From contig OZ245887.1 in assembly GCA_965229545.1 (NCBI GenBank), positions 124,001 through 188,000 of the forward strand: a stretch of 64,000 nt of DNA, given 5' to 3'. This stretch comes from Megaera sp965229545. Lineage in GTDB: Bacteria > Pseudomonadota > Alphaproteobacteria > Rickettsiales > Rickettsiaceae. How positions within the stretch are numbered: position 1 is the first letter of the stretch; every line of letters begins with the position of its first letter. The notes beneath the pieces were generated by a model. That model saw nothing but the letters and a program-made list of their open reading frames with translations. It did not search any database and was not told the DNA's origin. Made by a program: the position numbers and the translations under genes. Positions 9,718 through 20,300 of this stretch are shown piece by piece.

Positions 9718-10165
9718 ATTCTTCGGTGTCTCTTACAAATAATACCTTTCTTTTCCTTCTGATAGTGCCGGTAGTTATATCTATATATTCAAGATAGTCA
9801 GCTGTACGATTACCCATAAAATTTTGTTTCCGGCATTTATAAAATAACTTTAGTGAATATCTAAACTAGATAACTATTTTTTAATAGCTTCTTACTGAAA
9901 AGGCTATCACATAAGTAAATGGTGATCAATTGATTTTCACCTTAAAGTTAAAAATTATAAGAGATTTTTATATATACAACATATTAACTTAAAGAAGGTA
10001 AAAATTTCTTGTTAAGTTTAATAATATATAACCAGTCAGAAAAATTAGATAATATAACGCATTACAAAAATGCTAAACGAAATCTAGGAAAAACTAGGAA
10101 CGGAAAGTTGCATATTTCTAAAAACCGTTTCAAATAATGAGAAACTAGCAAAATATATCTACTTA
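9718..10165. other. Non-coding upstream region
   Basis: About 450 bp upstream of the coiled-coil gene, up to the TA target of an IS630 copy. It is AT-rich with several short ORFs but nothing convincing. It should contain the promoter of the minus-strand gene, but no strong -35/-10 pair stands out. Confidence 0.45.
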
Positions 10166-11297
10166 TTACTTCGGCCTTTAAATATTGAACTAACATTAGA
10201 GAAATGATATAATGATATTGTATCAAGAGTAATAACAAAATGTCTAATAAAAAATTATCACCAAGCGATCTCAAGATATTAAGAAAGAAAGCAGTGGAAG
10301 CAATAGTTATACATGGAATAAGTAAGAAACAAGCATCTATTACCTTTGGGTTTTCTAGGAGTTCTATATGGAAATATCTTAAAGAGTACAAAATTTATAA
10401 GGAAGAAAGCTTTCGCTATAAGAAGCGAGGAGTAAAGGTAGGAACAGGATCTAAAATCAGTAAAAATCAAGAAGAGGAATTAAAATCTAAGATTTTATCA
10501 CATACACCTGATGAATTGGGAATGGATTATACGTGATGGAATAGTAAAGTGGTACAAGAATATATAGAATCCAATTACCTTTATCAGTATAACAGGCGTT
10601 CTATAAGAAAAATTATGAATAGATTGGGTTTTACGTCTCAAAAACCAATTAAATCAGCCTATCAACGTAATCCAGAGAAGATAAAAGAATGGTTAACAGT
10701 CACATATCCAGAAATCAAGTCTCGTGCAATGAAAGAAAGTGCTAGAATTTATTGGGGAGATGAAATGGGGATACAATCAACAGATAATCGAGGTAAAACA
10801 TATGGTCTTAAAGGCAAGACCCCAGCAATCAAGAGAAGTGGCTCAAGATTTAAATGTAATATGCTAGCTGCTATTAGTCCGCAAGGGTTTATGAACTGGA
10901 TGGTATTTGAAGATAATTTGACCAGCAAAAAGTGTATTGAATTTTTAGGTAGACTGATCAGACAAATTAAGCAGAAAATATTTTTGATATTAGATAATCA
11001 TAGAGTGCATCACAGTAAAAAGGTAAAAGCTTATGTAGAAAGACATAAGGACAAGCTAGAATTGTTTTATTTACCATCATATTGTCCTGATATGAATCCA
11101 CAAGAACTTGTAAACCAAGATGTCAAAGCTAACTCCAATAATTTTCGAGTACTAAAATCAGTAAAAGATTTAACAATTAATGTACGGTCCTATTTAACAC
11201 AAATTCAGTTTAATGGTATAAAAATTCAAAATTATTTAAAAAAGAAAGAAATAGCTTATGCTACTATATAATGTTCAATATTTAAAGGCCAGAGTAA
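10166..11297 (+). mobile_element. IS630-family element, full length (1132 bp)
   Basis: Ends are TTACTTCGGCC and GGCCAGAGTAA, flanked by TA at 10164-10165 and 11298-11299. It sits between the coiled-coil gene and pth, and its right end lies 10 bp past the pth stop codon. Confidence 0.93.
10240..11271 (+). pseudogene. IS630 transposase with an in-frame stop
   Basis: The sequence is nearly identical to the intact copy at 5225, but TTA (Leu) has become TGA at 10534-10536, ending the protein after 98 residues. The remainder stays open in the same frame to 11271 with all catalytic residues. A single transversion inactivates the copy, so the loss is recent. Confidence 0.92.
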
Positions 11298-11307
11298 TAT
11301 AAAAGCT

Positions 11308-11877
11308 TTACATATTTTTAGAAATTTGGGTTTTAAAATTTTCCAATTCCGAGGAGAGTAACAAGTGTAAGTTTTTTAAAATAATTTCATATTTCTTGTA
11401 AAGAACAGCCAGTTCTGGATCAGAAAAGTCAGTTAATACATAATTTGCAATATTTGAACTATAAGGAGTAGGTCTTCCAACACCGATCCGAATTCTATAG
11501 TAATCTTGGCCTAATTTTTGATCTATGGATTTTAACCCATTATGACCACCGTTACTACCACCAAACTTGCATTTTACTTTACCAAATTCAAGATCTATAT
11601 CATCATGTATTACGATTAATTGATTACGCTCTATTTTGTAATAAGACATAACTGGTAAAACAGCGTTCCCAGACAAATTCATAAAAGTAGCCAGCTTACA
11701 GAAAACTGTTCTGTAATTTGCTATCTTACCGATAGCAATATCTGCGTTAAATTTTGTTTTATAATTCCAAATAAAATTATAGCGGTTAGACATAAAATCC
11801 ACCGCCATAAAACCTGCATTGTGCCTGGTCTTTTTATAAAGTTCTCCTGGATTGCCAAGCCCAACAAATAAGAACAT
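11308..11877 (-). CDS. pth: Peptidyl-tRNA hydrolase
   Basis: This cytosolic enzyme cleaves the ester bond of peptidyl-tRNAs that drop off ribosomes and recycles the tRNA. The 189-residue product has the usual length. It begins MFLFVGLGNPGELYKKTRHNAGF, which contains the GLGNPG signature and the catalytic His of RHNAGF (residue ~20). It also has FMNLSG (~residue 66), HDDIDLEFGK (~92) and GSNGGHNGLKSI (~109), all Pth motifs. It lies 15 bp downstream of rplY in the same direction. rplY-pth is a common conserved pair in bacteria, so the two are probably cotranscribed. An IS630 begins just beyond its 3' end without touching it. Confidence 0.97.
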   Translation of the reverse strand: MFLFVGLGNPGELYKKTRHNAGFMAVDFMSNRYNFIWNYKTKFNADIAIGKIANYRTVFCKLATFMNLSGNAVLPVMSYYKIERNQLIVIHDDIDLEFGKVKCKFGGSNGGHNGLKSIDQKLGQDYYRIRIGVGRPTPYSSNIANYVLTDFSDPELAVLYKKYEIILKNLHLLLSSELENFKTQISKNM

Positions 11878-11892
11878 TCATTGAAATATTTT

Positions 11893-12519
11893 TTATTTAG
11901 CACCGGCCTTCGCTGCCGGCGCTACCGATGAGGTTTCTTCAGCTTCAACATCAGCTTTGCCTTTCTTACCAACAATAGAAGCAATAACAAATTCTGGATT
12001 ATCTAACAATTTAGCCCCTTCAGGTAAAACTGCTTCATTAGCCTTAATTGACCTACCAATAACCATATCTATAGTATCAATTTCTATTTTTCTTGGCAAA
12101 TTTTCTACAGGACAAAGAATAGTTAAAAACCTTCTTACAGTATTAAAATAACCGCCTCTTTTAACCCCTACGCTATTTTCATTATTTAAATAAACAACAG
12201 GTACCTTCATTTTCTGCATTTTATTTCCAAGAAAAATAAAATCAGCGTGACTTACTACATCAGTAATTGGATTTAATTGTATATCTTTTGGTAAAACCTT
12301 ATGTTTTTTACTCCCGATCTCAAATTGGAATACTTGAGACATATATTGTGGCTTTCTGTAATATTTAGTTATTTCTTTTTCTTCAATCGCAATTGACAAA
12401 GCACTCTTGTCAGTTCCATAAATAGTAGCAGGAACTATACCTTTTTTTCTTAGAGATCTAGATGCACCAGTGCCCACCTCTTCCCTTATTTGAGCTATTA
12501 ACGATACTACTTCACTCAT
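11893..12519 (-). CDS. rplY: 50S ribosomal protein L25 (CTC type)
   Basis: L25 binds 5S rRNA in the large ribosomal subunit. The 208-residue form is the long CTC version: an N-terminal L25 domain (EVGTGASRSLRKKGIVPATIYG; LPKDIQLNPITDVVSHADF) plus a C-terminal beta domain (PVVYLNNENSVGVKRGGY; EIDTIDMVIGRSIKANE) and an Ala-rich tail. AGGAGAAAAAGTA before the ATG provides a ribosome binding site. It is the first gene of the rplY-pth pair. A gap of about 590 bp separates it from rpoC upstream, which must hold its promoter. Confidence 0.96.
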   Translation of the reverse strand: MSEVVSLIAQIREEVGTGASRSLRKKGIVPATIYGTDKSALSIAIEEKEITKYYRKPQYMSQVFQFEIGSKKHKVLPKDIQLNPITDVVSHADFIFLGNKMQKMKVPVVYLNNENSVGVKRGGYFNTVRRFLTILCPVENLPRKIEIDTIDMVIGRSIKANEAVLPEGAKLLDNPEFVIASIVGKKGKADVEAEETSSVAPAAKAGAK

Positions 12520-13026
12520 TACTTTTTCTCCTAATTTTCAATTGGTATAAAACCACCTAGCACCTTACAATAGCAGTTAACATACAGCTAACAGAGCAAT
12601 AATTCAAGAGGTTTTTAAGGTTCTAAATGTAAATATTTGCCTACAAATAAAATAATAAAAAACAAATATGGGTTGTAAAATCGCACAGTGCAAAAAGCTA
12701 ATAGGGCCTAAAATAGCAGAATACGACACTAATAACTTAATAATCAAATTATAAAATAAAAAATCTTTAATAGACTAAATGAACAATTACCGAAGGCGCT
12801 TTAATTTCTGATCAATGAGGTTATTTTTATAAACTTTCTTTAACCTACACCTTATCAGGCTTAATCTTATTTCTTAATGGTAAACCCGACTTTGATAATA
12901 CCAAATGTAATTCTTTTTAGTACCTTACAATAACTAGGTGTATAAAGCAACTTAGCTGGCACTACTTAGAGAAGTGCACAAGAAAACAAAGGGTTTTCCT
13001 GTCAGGTTTAGATTTTTTTAGTTCTT
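12520..13026. other. Non-coding spacer between rpoC and rplY
   Basis: About 500 bp of AT-rich sequence without a recognisable gene on either strand. It lies downstream of rpoC and upstream of rplY and should contain the rplY promoter. No family remnant was found. Confidence 0.5.
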
Positions 13027-13048
13027 GAAGCATAAATATTTATGCTTC
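13027..13048. repeat. 22-bp perfect palindrome downstream of rpoC
   Basis: GAAGCATAAAT followed by its exact complement. It lies 62 bp past the rpoC stop codon and can form a hairpin (9-bp stem, 4-base loop). The minus strand after it is A-rich, not T-rich, so it is not a standard intrinsic terminator. It may still mark the 3' end of the rpoBC transcript or be a binding site. Confidence 0.4.
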
Positions 13049-13109
13049 CACCCTTATTAAATTTCTCTTATTTATAATAAATATGTAGTAAATCCAAGAG
13101 AAGTTAATT

Positions 13110-16100
13110 TTACTGACTCTCAATAATTTTCTTATCTCGACTTTGGGCTTCTTTTTTAGCCATATTCATATAAAAGCCTGTTCCAGCAGGTATTAACCGA
13201 CCAACTATCACATTTTCTTTCAAACCAGTCAATTTATCTAGTCTACCGGCAACTGCCGCTTCAGTTAAAACTTTAGTTGTTTCCATGAAAGATGCAGCCG
13301 ATATAAAAGAATTTGTTTGAAGTGACGCTTTGGTAATTCCCTGTAGTACCGGTTCTGCTTTAGCAGGATCACCACCATTTTTTACAAGTTTTCTATTGAT
13401 TTCCTCAAGCTCACCTGCATCTACCAATTCTCCTATTGCAAATGTAGTATCACCGCTATAAGTAATTTCTACTTTCTGAAGCATCTGACGAATTACAACT
13501 TCAATGTGCTTATCATCAATTTTCACCCCTTGTAATCTATAAACAGCTTGGATCTCTTGAACCATGTATCTTGCCAGTGCTTTAACACCCATGACTTTCA
13601 GAATATCCTGCAGAACAGGGTTACCATCAATAATCATGTCCCCTTTCTTGACAAAGTCACCTTCATTTACTACCACATGTTTTCCTTTAGGAAGCATATA
13701 TTCAATTGGCTCAGAACCATCAGAAGGATGTAAAATAACTCTTCTTTTTGATTTGTAATCTTTACCAAACTCAATACGGGCTTCTACTTCTGCAATCACT
13801 GCATGATCCTTGGGTCTTCTTGCCTCTACAAGTTCAGCAACTCTAGGAAGCCCCCCTGTAATATCCCTAGTTTTTGTCGATTCCCTAGGAATACGAGCTA
13901 GAATATCCCCGGCAGCAACTTCAGCACCATCAGTAACGCTAAGAACTGCATTAACCGGTAAATAATACTTAGCTTCCATGCCATTTGATAGCTCAACTTT
14001 TTTACCGCTTGAATCCAGTAACTGTATACGAGGACGTAAATCCACTCCCCTAGAATATTGTTTTGATTCAATTACTACTTTACTCGATATTCCGGTAGTA
14101 TCATCCATAACATCCCTAACCGATAATCCTTCTATCATATCAGTAAATAGAACCTTCCCGGATTTTTCGGTGATGATCGGAATAGTATAAGGATCCCATT
14201 CAGCAATTTTCTGCCCTTTCTGTACCATATAACCATCGTCTACCATCAGCCTTGCACCATACGGAACCTTGTTCCTTGCACGCTCATTACCTTTTTCATC
14301 AATAAATAAAACCTCGCATGCACGACTCATTACTATCTGGCAACCTTCTGAATTAACAACTAGATTGCGTCCTATAATTTTTACTTTTGAATCGTAAGAA
14401 GCTTCTATAGACGATACTTCTGCACCCTTGGTAGCAGCACCACCGATATGGAACGTTCTCATAGTAAGCTGGGTACCAGGCTCTCCGATAGACTGTGCGG
14501 CAATGACGCCCACAGCTTCACCTATAGAAACAATTGAACCGGTTGCTAAATCACGACCGTAACATTTAGCACATATACCTAACTCGGTTTTACAGGTAAG
14601 AACAGATCTTACTTTAAGGAAGTCTAACCCGGAAGCTTCTATTTTTTCTAGTTTTTCTTCATCAATTAAATCACCAGCAGATATTATCAGCTTGTTTGTT
14701 ACAGGATGGTAAATATCAGAAGTAACTGTCCTTCCCAAAATCTGTTCAGCCAAGGACATTACTACTTCACCGCCCTCTATAATAGTTTTGATTTCTATAC
14801 CATCTATCGTACCGCAGTCATATTCTGTAATAATACAGTTTTGGGCTACGTCAACCAGTCTTCTAGTTAAGTATCCTGAATTTGCAGTTTTTAGAGCCGT
14901 ATCAGCAAGACCTTTACGGGCACCATGGGTAGAGTTAAAATATTCTCTAACAGTTAGCCCTTCTCTAAAATTTGAAATAATAGGAGTTTCAATAATTTCA
15001 CCTGAAGGTTTTGTCATAAGACCACGCATACCAGCTAGCTGTTTAATCTGAGCAGCAGATCCTCTTGCCCCTGAAATAGCCATCATATGAATCGAGTTCA
15101 ATTTCTGTACAGTATTTTTATATATACCGCTATCACTCGCAGCAGGTTTAGCAATATCCTCCATCATATCCGCAGCAACTTTATCCGTACAAGCAGACCA
15201 AGCATCAACTACCTTATTAAACTTCTCACCAAAAGTAATAAGACCTTCTGAATATTGTTGTTCAAATTCCTTAACCAAAGCTGAGGTCTCTCTTATATGT
15301 TTTCCTTTTGATTCAGGAATCACCATATCATCCATACCAAAAGAAATACCAGATTGGCAAGCATATTTAAAACCTAATTGCATTAAATGATCGGCAAATA
15401 TTACCGTCGCTTTCTGACCGCAATAACGATAAACAGAATCAATAGCATTAGAAATTGTTTTCTTGGTCATTTGCTTATTCACTAACCTGAAATCAATATT
15501 TGCATTGTTTTTAGGTATTAATTCACCCAGAATTAACCTACCCGGTGTAGTCTCAGCGATATTTTCAACTTGTTCTCCTTCAGAATTAATAACTTTCATC
15601 CGAAAACGAATTTTAGAGTGTAAAGTGACTATTTTCTCATAAAGGGCAAATTCTACTTCAGCCACATCGGCAAAAACCATTCCCTCTCCAGGCTCTCCTA
15701 AAAGTTCAAGGGTTAAATAATATAAGCCAAGCACCACATCTTTATCCGCTGAAATAATAGGCTTACCATTAGCAGGACTTAAAATATTATTTGTTGACAT
15801 CATAAGTACCCTGGCTTCAAGCTGTGCTTCTATAGAAAGTGGTATATGCACTGCCATCTGGTCACCATCAAAGTCTGCATTAAATGCGGCACAAACAAGA
15901 GGATGCAGCTGAATAGCTTTACCTTCAATAAGCAATGGCTCAAAAGCTTGAATCCCTAATCTATGCAAGGTTGGAGCTCTGTTTAAAAGCACTGGATGTT
16001 CACGTATTACTTCTTCTAAAATATCCCAGACTTCTACTTTTTCAGCTTCTACAATTTTTTTAGCAGCTTTAATGGTAGTAGCTATTCCATAAAGTTCAAG

Positions 16101-17255
16101 CTTTGAGTATATAAATGGTTTAAACAACTCAAGAGCCATTTTCTTTGGCAAACCACACTGATGTAATTTCAATTCAGGTCCGACCACAATTACCGAACGA
16201 CCTGAATAATCTACCCTTTTACCAAGTAAATTTTGCCTAAAGCGCCCCTGTTTACCCTTTAGCATATCGCTTAAAGATTTTAATGGGCGTTTATTTGGAT
16301 TTTTAATTACCTTACCACGACGGCCATTATCGAATAAAGCATCCACAGCTTCCTGTAACATCCTTTTCTCATTACGGATAATAATGTCTGGAGCTTTTAG
16401 TTCAAGTAACCGGCGTAAGCGATTATTCCTATTAATAACTCTTCTATATAATTCATTAAGATCCGATGTAGCAAACCTTCCACCATCAAGCATCACAAGA
16501 GGTCTGATTTCCGGCGGAATAACCGGTAAAACATTAATTATCATCCATTCAGGCTTGTTACCTGAATGAAGAAAATCTTCCACAAGTTTTAAACGTTTAA
16601 CAAGTTTCTTCTTTTTAGTTTCAGAATTTGTCTCTTTAAGCTCAGTTTGAAGTTGTTTACTTAGTTCTTCAAGGTTAAGCTCAGCAAGAAGTCTCTGCAC
16701 AACTTCTGCACCTATTAAGGCCACAAAACTATCTTCACCATACTCATCTTGCGCTTTAATGTAAGCGTCATCACTTAACAAATCGCCCTTCTGTAAGGGT
16801 GAAAAGCCAGGGTCTACAACCACATAGTTTTCAAAATAGAGGATCTTTTCTAGATCCTTCATAGCAATATCAAGCAAGGTACTTATTCTAGATGGTAAAG
16901 ACTTTAAAAACCATATGTGGGCGACAGGAGCCGCAAGCTCAATGTGTCCCATTCTTTCTCTTCTGACTCTAGAAGTAGTAACTTCAACACCACATTTCTC
17001 ACAAGTGATGCCTTTATATTTCATACGCTTATATTTACCGCACAAACATTCGTAATCTTTTACAGGCCCAAAAATTCTGGCACAGAACAGCCCTTCTTTT
17101 TCAGGTTTAAAAGTCCGATAGTTAATGGTTTCAGGTTTTGTTATTTCTCCAAAAGACCAAGACCTTATTTGCTCTGGGCTAGCAATATTTATCTTTATTT
17201 GATCAAATTGTTGAGTGTTGCTTAATTGACCGTAAAAATTAACCTTTGTTGACAT
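13110..17255 (-). CDS. rpoC: DNA-directed RNA polymerase subunit beta'
   Basis: This is the largest subunit of RNA polymerase and forms the catalytic centre with beta. The 1381-residue length is normal for alphaproteobacteria. Visible features in order: N-terminal zinc site (CLCGKYKRMKYKGITCEKCG, residues ~70-90), clamp and rudder region, the Mg-binding NADFDGDQMAVH (~residue 464), trigger-loop and bridge region (ISGARGSAAQIKQLAGMRGLM), second zinc cysteines (CKTELGICAKCYG), and the C-terminal segment GRLIPAGTGFYMN. The frame is intact. It lies 109 bp downstream of rpoB, with a terminator-like hairpin between them. Confidence 0.99.
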   Translation of the reverse strand: MSTKVNFYGQLSNTQQFDQIKINIASPEQIRSWSFGEITKPETINYRTFKPEKEGLFCARIFGPVKDYECLCGKYKRMKYKGITCEKCGVEVTTSRVRRERMGHIELAAPVAHIWFLKSLPSRISTLLDIAMKDLEKILYFENYVVVDPGFSPLQKGDLLSDDAYIKAQDEYGEDSFVALIGAEVVQRLLAELNLEELSKQLQTELKETNSETKKKKLVKRLKLVEDFLHSGNKPEWMIINVLPVIPPEIRPLVMLDGGRFATSDLNELYRRVINRNNRLRRLLELKAPDIIIRNEKRMLQEAVDALFDNGRRGKVIKNPNKRPLKSLSDMLKGKQGRFRQNLLGKRVDYSGRSVIVVGPELKLHQCGLPKKMALELFKPFIYSKLELYGIATTIKAAKKIVEAEKVEVWDILEEVIREHPVLLNRAPTLHRLGIQAFEPLLIEGKAIQLHPLVCAAFNADFDGDQMAVHIPLSIEAQLEARVLMMSTNNILSPANGKPIISADKDVVLGLYYLTLELLGEPGEGMVFADVAEVEFALYEKIVTLHSKIRFRMKVINSEGEQVENIAETTPGRLILGELIPKNNANIDFRLVNKQMTKKTISNAIDSVYRYCGQKATVIFADHLMQLGFKYACQSGISFGMDDMVIPESKGKHIRETSALVKEFEQQYSEGLITFGEKFNKVVDAWSACTDKVAADMMEDIAKPAASDSGIYKNTVQKLNSIHMMAISGARGSAAQIKQLAGMRGLMTKPSGEIIETPIISNFREGLTVREYFNSTHGARKGLADTALKTANSGYLTRRLVDVAQNCIITEYDCGTIDGIEIKTIIEGGEVVMSLAEQILGRTVTSDIYHPVTNKLIISAGDLIDEEKLEKIEASGLDFLKVRSVLTCKTELGICAKCYGRDLATGSIVSIGEAVGVIAAQSIGEPGTQLTMRTFHIGGAATKGAEVSSIEASYDSKVKIIGRNLVVNSEGCQIVMSRACEVLFIDEKGNERARNKVPYGARLMVDDGYMVQKGQKIAEWDPYTIPIITEKSGKVLFTDMIEGLSVRDVMDDTTGISSKVVIESKQYSRGVDLRPRIQLLDSSGKKVELSNGMEAKYYLPVNAVLSVTDGAEVAAGDILARIPRESTKTRDITGGLPRVAELVEARRPKDHAVIAEVEARIEFGKDYKSKRRVILHPSDGSEPIEYMLPKGKHVVVNEGDFVKKGDMIIDGNPVLQDILKVMGVKALARYMVQEIQAVYRLQGVKIDDKHIEVVIRQMLQKVEITYSGDTTFAIGELVDAGELEEINRKLVKNGGDPAKAEPVLQGITKASLQTNSFISAASFMETTKVLTEAAVAGRLDKLTGLKENVIVGRLIPAGTGFYMNMAKKEAQSRDKKIIESQ

Positions 17256-17314
17256 AATAGCTTTTCCTCAAACTTAAACTCTCAAAACCTTGTTTTTAAA
17301 ACTAAGTGGTGCTC

Positions 17315-17354
17315 AAAAAAACGGTGCACAAAATTTAGATTATAATGTGCACCG
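17315..17354 (-). terminator. Intrinsic-terminator hairpin between rpoB and rpoC
   Basis: A 9-bp perfect inverted repeat, CGGTGCACA (17322-17330) and TGTGCACCG (17346-17354), with a 15-base loop starts 10 bp after the rpoB stop. On the minus strand it is followed directly by seven T (17315-17321). This is the textbook layout of a rho-independent terminator, yet rpoC lies just 60 bp further on the same strand. It may work as a partial terminator that sets the rpoB:rpoC ratio. Confidence 0.75.
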
Positions 17355-17364
17355 AGAATTAAAC

Positions 17365-20300
17365 CTACTCTGAACTTTCCTCTAATTGTACATTTAAACA
17401 AAGAGATCTAAATTCCTTAATCATAACGTTAAACGACTCTGGTATGCCTGATTCGAAATTACCCTCCCCTTTAACAATAGCCTCGTAAATTCTGATTCTA
17501 CCTGCTACATCGTCAGATTTAACAGTTAGCATCTCTTGTAATGTATAAGCAGCACCATAAGCTTGCAATGCCCAGCATTCCATTTCTCCAAACCTTTGAC
17601 CGCCAAAATGGGACTTACCGCCAAGAGGTTGTTGTGTAACTAAGCTATAAGGACCAATAGAACGCGCATGGATCTTATCATCAACAAGGTGATGTAGTTT
17701 TAGTAGGTATTTATAACCAACTGTTACGTTACGATCAAAATATTCTCCGGTTCTACCATCAATTAGTCTAACTTGACCTGAAGTATCTTGATCAGCTAGT
17801 TTTAACATTTCCTTAACGTGGTCAGCTTTTGCACCATCGAACACAGGAGTTGAAAAATAAACCCCTTCCTTGATCTTTTGACAAAAATCAATAAACTCTT
17901 CTTTTGTTAGGCCTTTTAGATTAGAAGTAACATCACTTTCGCCGTATATCTTACAAACAAAATCCTTAATCTTTTGTGTTTCCGAATCATTTTTATTATA
18001 AGCGCGCAGCATATTGCTAACTTTGTTGCCTAAAGTTTTTGCCGCCCAACCCAAATGAGTTTCCAAAATTTGGCCTACATTCATCCTTGATGGTAAACCA
18101 AGAGGATTTAATACCACGTCCACAACCGTACCATCTTCAAGGAAAGGCATATCTTCTTCAGGCATAATACGTGATATCACCCCTTTATTTCCATGCCTTC
18201 CAGCCATCTTATCACCTGGTTGCAATTTATGTTTTGTAGCAATAAAAACTTTTACAACTTTTAATGCACCTTGAGGTAAATCATCACCATTCTGGATTTT
18301 TTCAACTTTACTGGTAAAGCGCTTATTGAGTTCATCTTTCTTTTCGTCGTATTGAGCCTTAATCTGCTCAATTTCAACCATTACGGAACTATCTTCCACA
18401 ATTAATTGCCAATACTGCCCCTTAGATAGAGTAGATAATAAAGCATGATCAATTTTAGTACCAGGTTTTACAGCTTTAGGACCTGAAAGTACTATCTGAC
18501 CATCTAAAATCTTTTGCAAGCGCATAAATACGAAATGATCAATAATTTCAATTTCATCATCCCTATCTTTAGCCAGCTTTTCGATTTGTTGTTTTTCAAT
18601 TGTTATTGCACGTTCATCTTTTTCAACGCCTCTACGTGAAAGCACCCTAACTTCAACAACAGTACCGCTGACCCCAGGTGGAACATACAAAGAAGAATCC
18701 CTGACATCCGAAGCTTTTTCACCAAAGATTGCCCTAAGCAATTTTTCTTCTGGCGTCATAGGAGATTCACTTTTAGGTGTAACCTTACCAACTAAAATAT
18801 CTCCAGATTTTACTTCTGCTCCAATATAGACTATACCAACTTCATCCAAATTCCGAAGACTTTCTTCTCCTACATTTGGCATATCCCTAGTTATTTCCTC
18901 AGGTCCAAGTCTTGTATCCCTTGCAACAACCTCAAATTCCTCAATATGAATAGATGTAAACACATCGTCCTTTACAATTCGCTCGGAAATTAAAATTGAG
19001 TCTTCAAAGTTATAACCACTCCATGGAATAAAGGCTACTAGCACATTTCTACCAAGGGCAATTTCCCCATTATCAATTGCAGAACCATCTGCAATAACCT
19101 CACCACGGCTTACTTGATCACCAACATTCACTAGAGGTTTCTGATTGATACATGTATTATGATTTGATTTCTGAAATTTCAGCAATGAATATATATCAAC
19201 TTCTGGAGAACCATTTTTTTTACGCTCTAAAGTTCTAACAACTATCCTGGTTGCGTCAACCTGTTCAACTATACCATCATTTAAAGCCACTACAGCCGCA
19301 CCAGAATCTCTTGCCACAACATCTTCTATTCCTGTTCCAACCAGAGGAGCATCGGTTTTAATAAGAGGTACCGCCTGGCGTTGCATGTTCGAACCCATAA
19401 GCGCACGATTCGCATCATCATTTTCTAAAAATGGGATCAAAGACGCTGCAACCGAGACAACCTGCATAGGGGTTACATCTATAAAATCAACCTCTGAAAG
19501 TGGTACAGTTACAAAATTACCTGATTCAACGCGACAATTAACCATTTCGGATTTTATTCTCCCATCCGGTTGTATTTCCATATCTGCTTGAGCAATTTTA
19601 TACTTACCCTCTTCAATAGCAGAAAGATAAACCACCCCATCAGTTACGAATCCATCTTTCACCCTTCTATAAGGGCTTTCTATAAAACCGTGTTTATTAA
19701 TTCTAGCATAAGTAGCCATAGAATTAATTAAACCAATATTCTGACCTTCTGGTGTTTCAATTGGGCAAATACGGCCATAATGAGTAGGATGAACGTCACG
19801 TACCTCAAACCCAACACGATCACGACTTACGCCACCCGGTCCAAGAGCAGATAATCTTCTTTTATGAGTAATTTCAGATAATGGATTAGTTTGATCCATG
19901 AATTGAGAAAGTTGTGAAGTACTGAAAAACTCTTTTACGACTGAAACTAAAACTTTAGAATTAACCAAATCATGAGGCATAACCGCATCAATGTCTACTA
20001 CTGACATCCTCTCTAATATGGCTTTTTCCATTCTAACTAGTCCAATTCTAAATTGATTTTTAATCAATTCACCTACAGATCTTACCCTTCTGTTACCTAG
20101 GTGATCTATATCATCAACAGCCCCTTTACCATCTTTCAAATCCACTAGCACCTGAACTATAGTTTTTATATCTTCTTTAGTTAGGCAAGTATTATCTTCG
20201 GCTACGTTAAGGTTAAGCCTCGCGTTCATTTTAATCCTGCCAACTTCGGAAAGATCGTATCTATCAGGATCAAAAAACAGATTGTTAAATAAAACACTAC

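Noticed and set aside
13027..13048. 22-bp palindrome as the rpoC terminator
   Set aside because: The minus strand after it is A-rich and lacks a T run, so it is listed only as a repeat.
13548..17225. Several plus-strand frames of 60-100 codons opposite rpoC
   Set aside because: They are antisense shadows of a strongly conserved gene, with no ribosome binding site and no recognisable protein.
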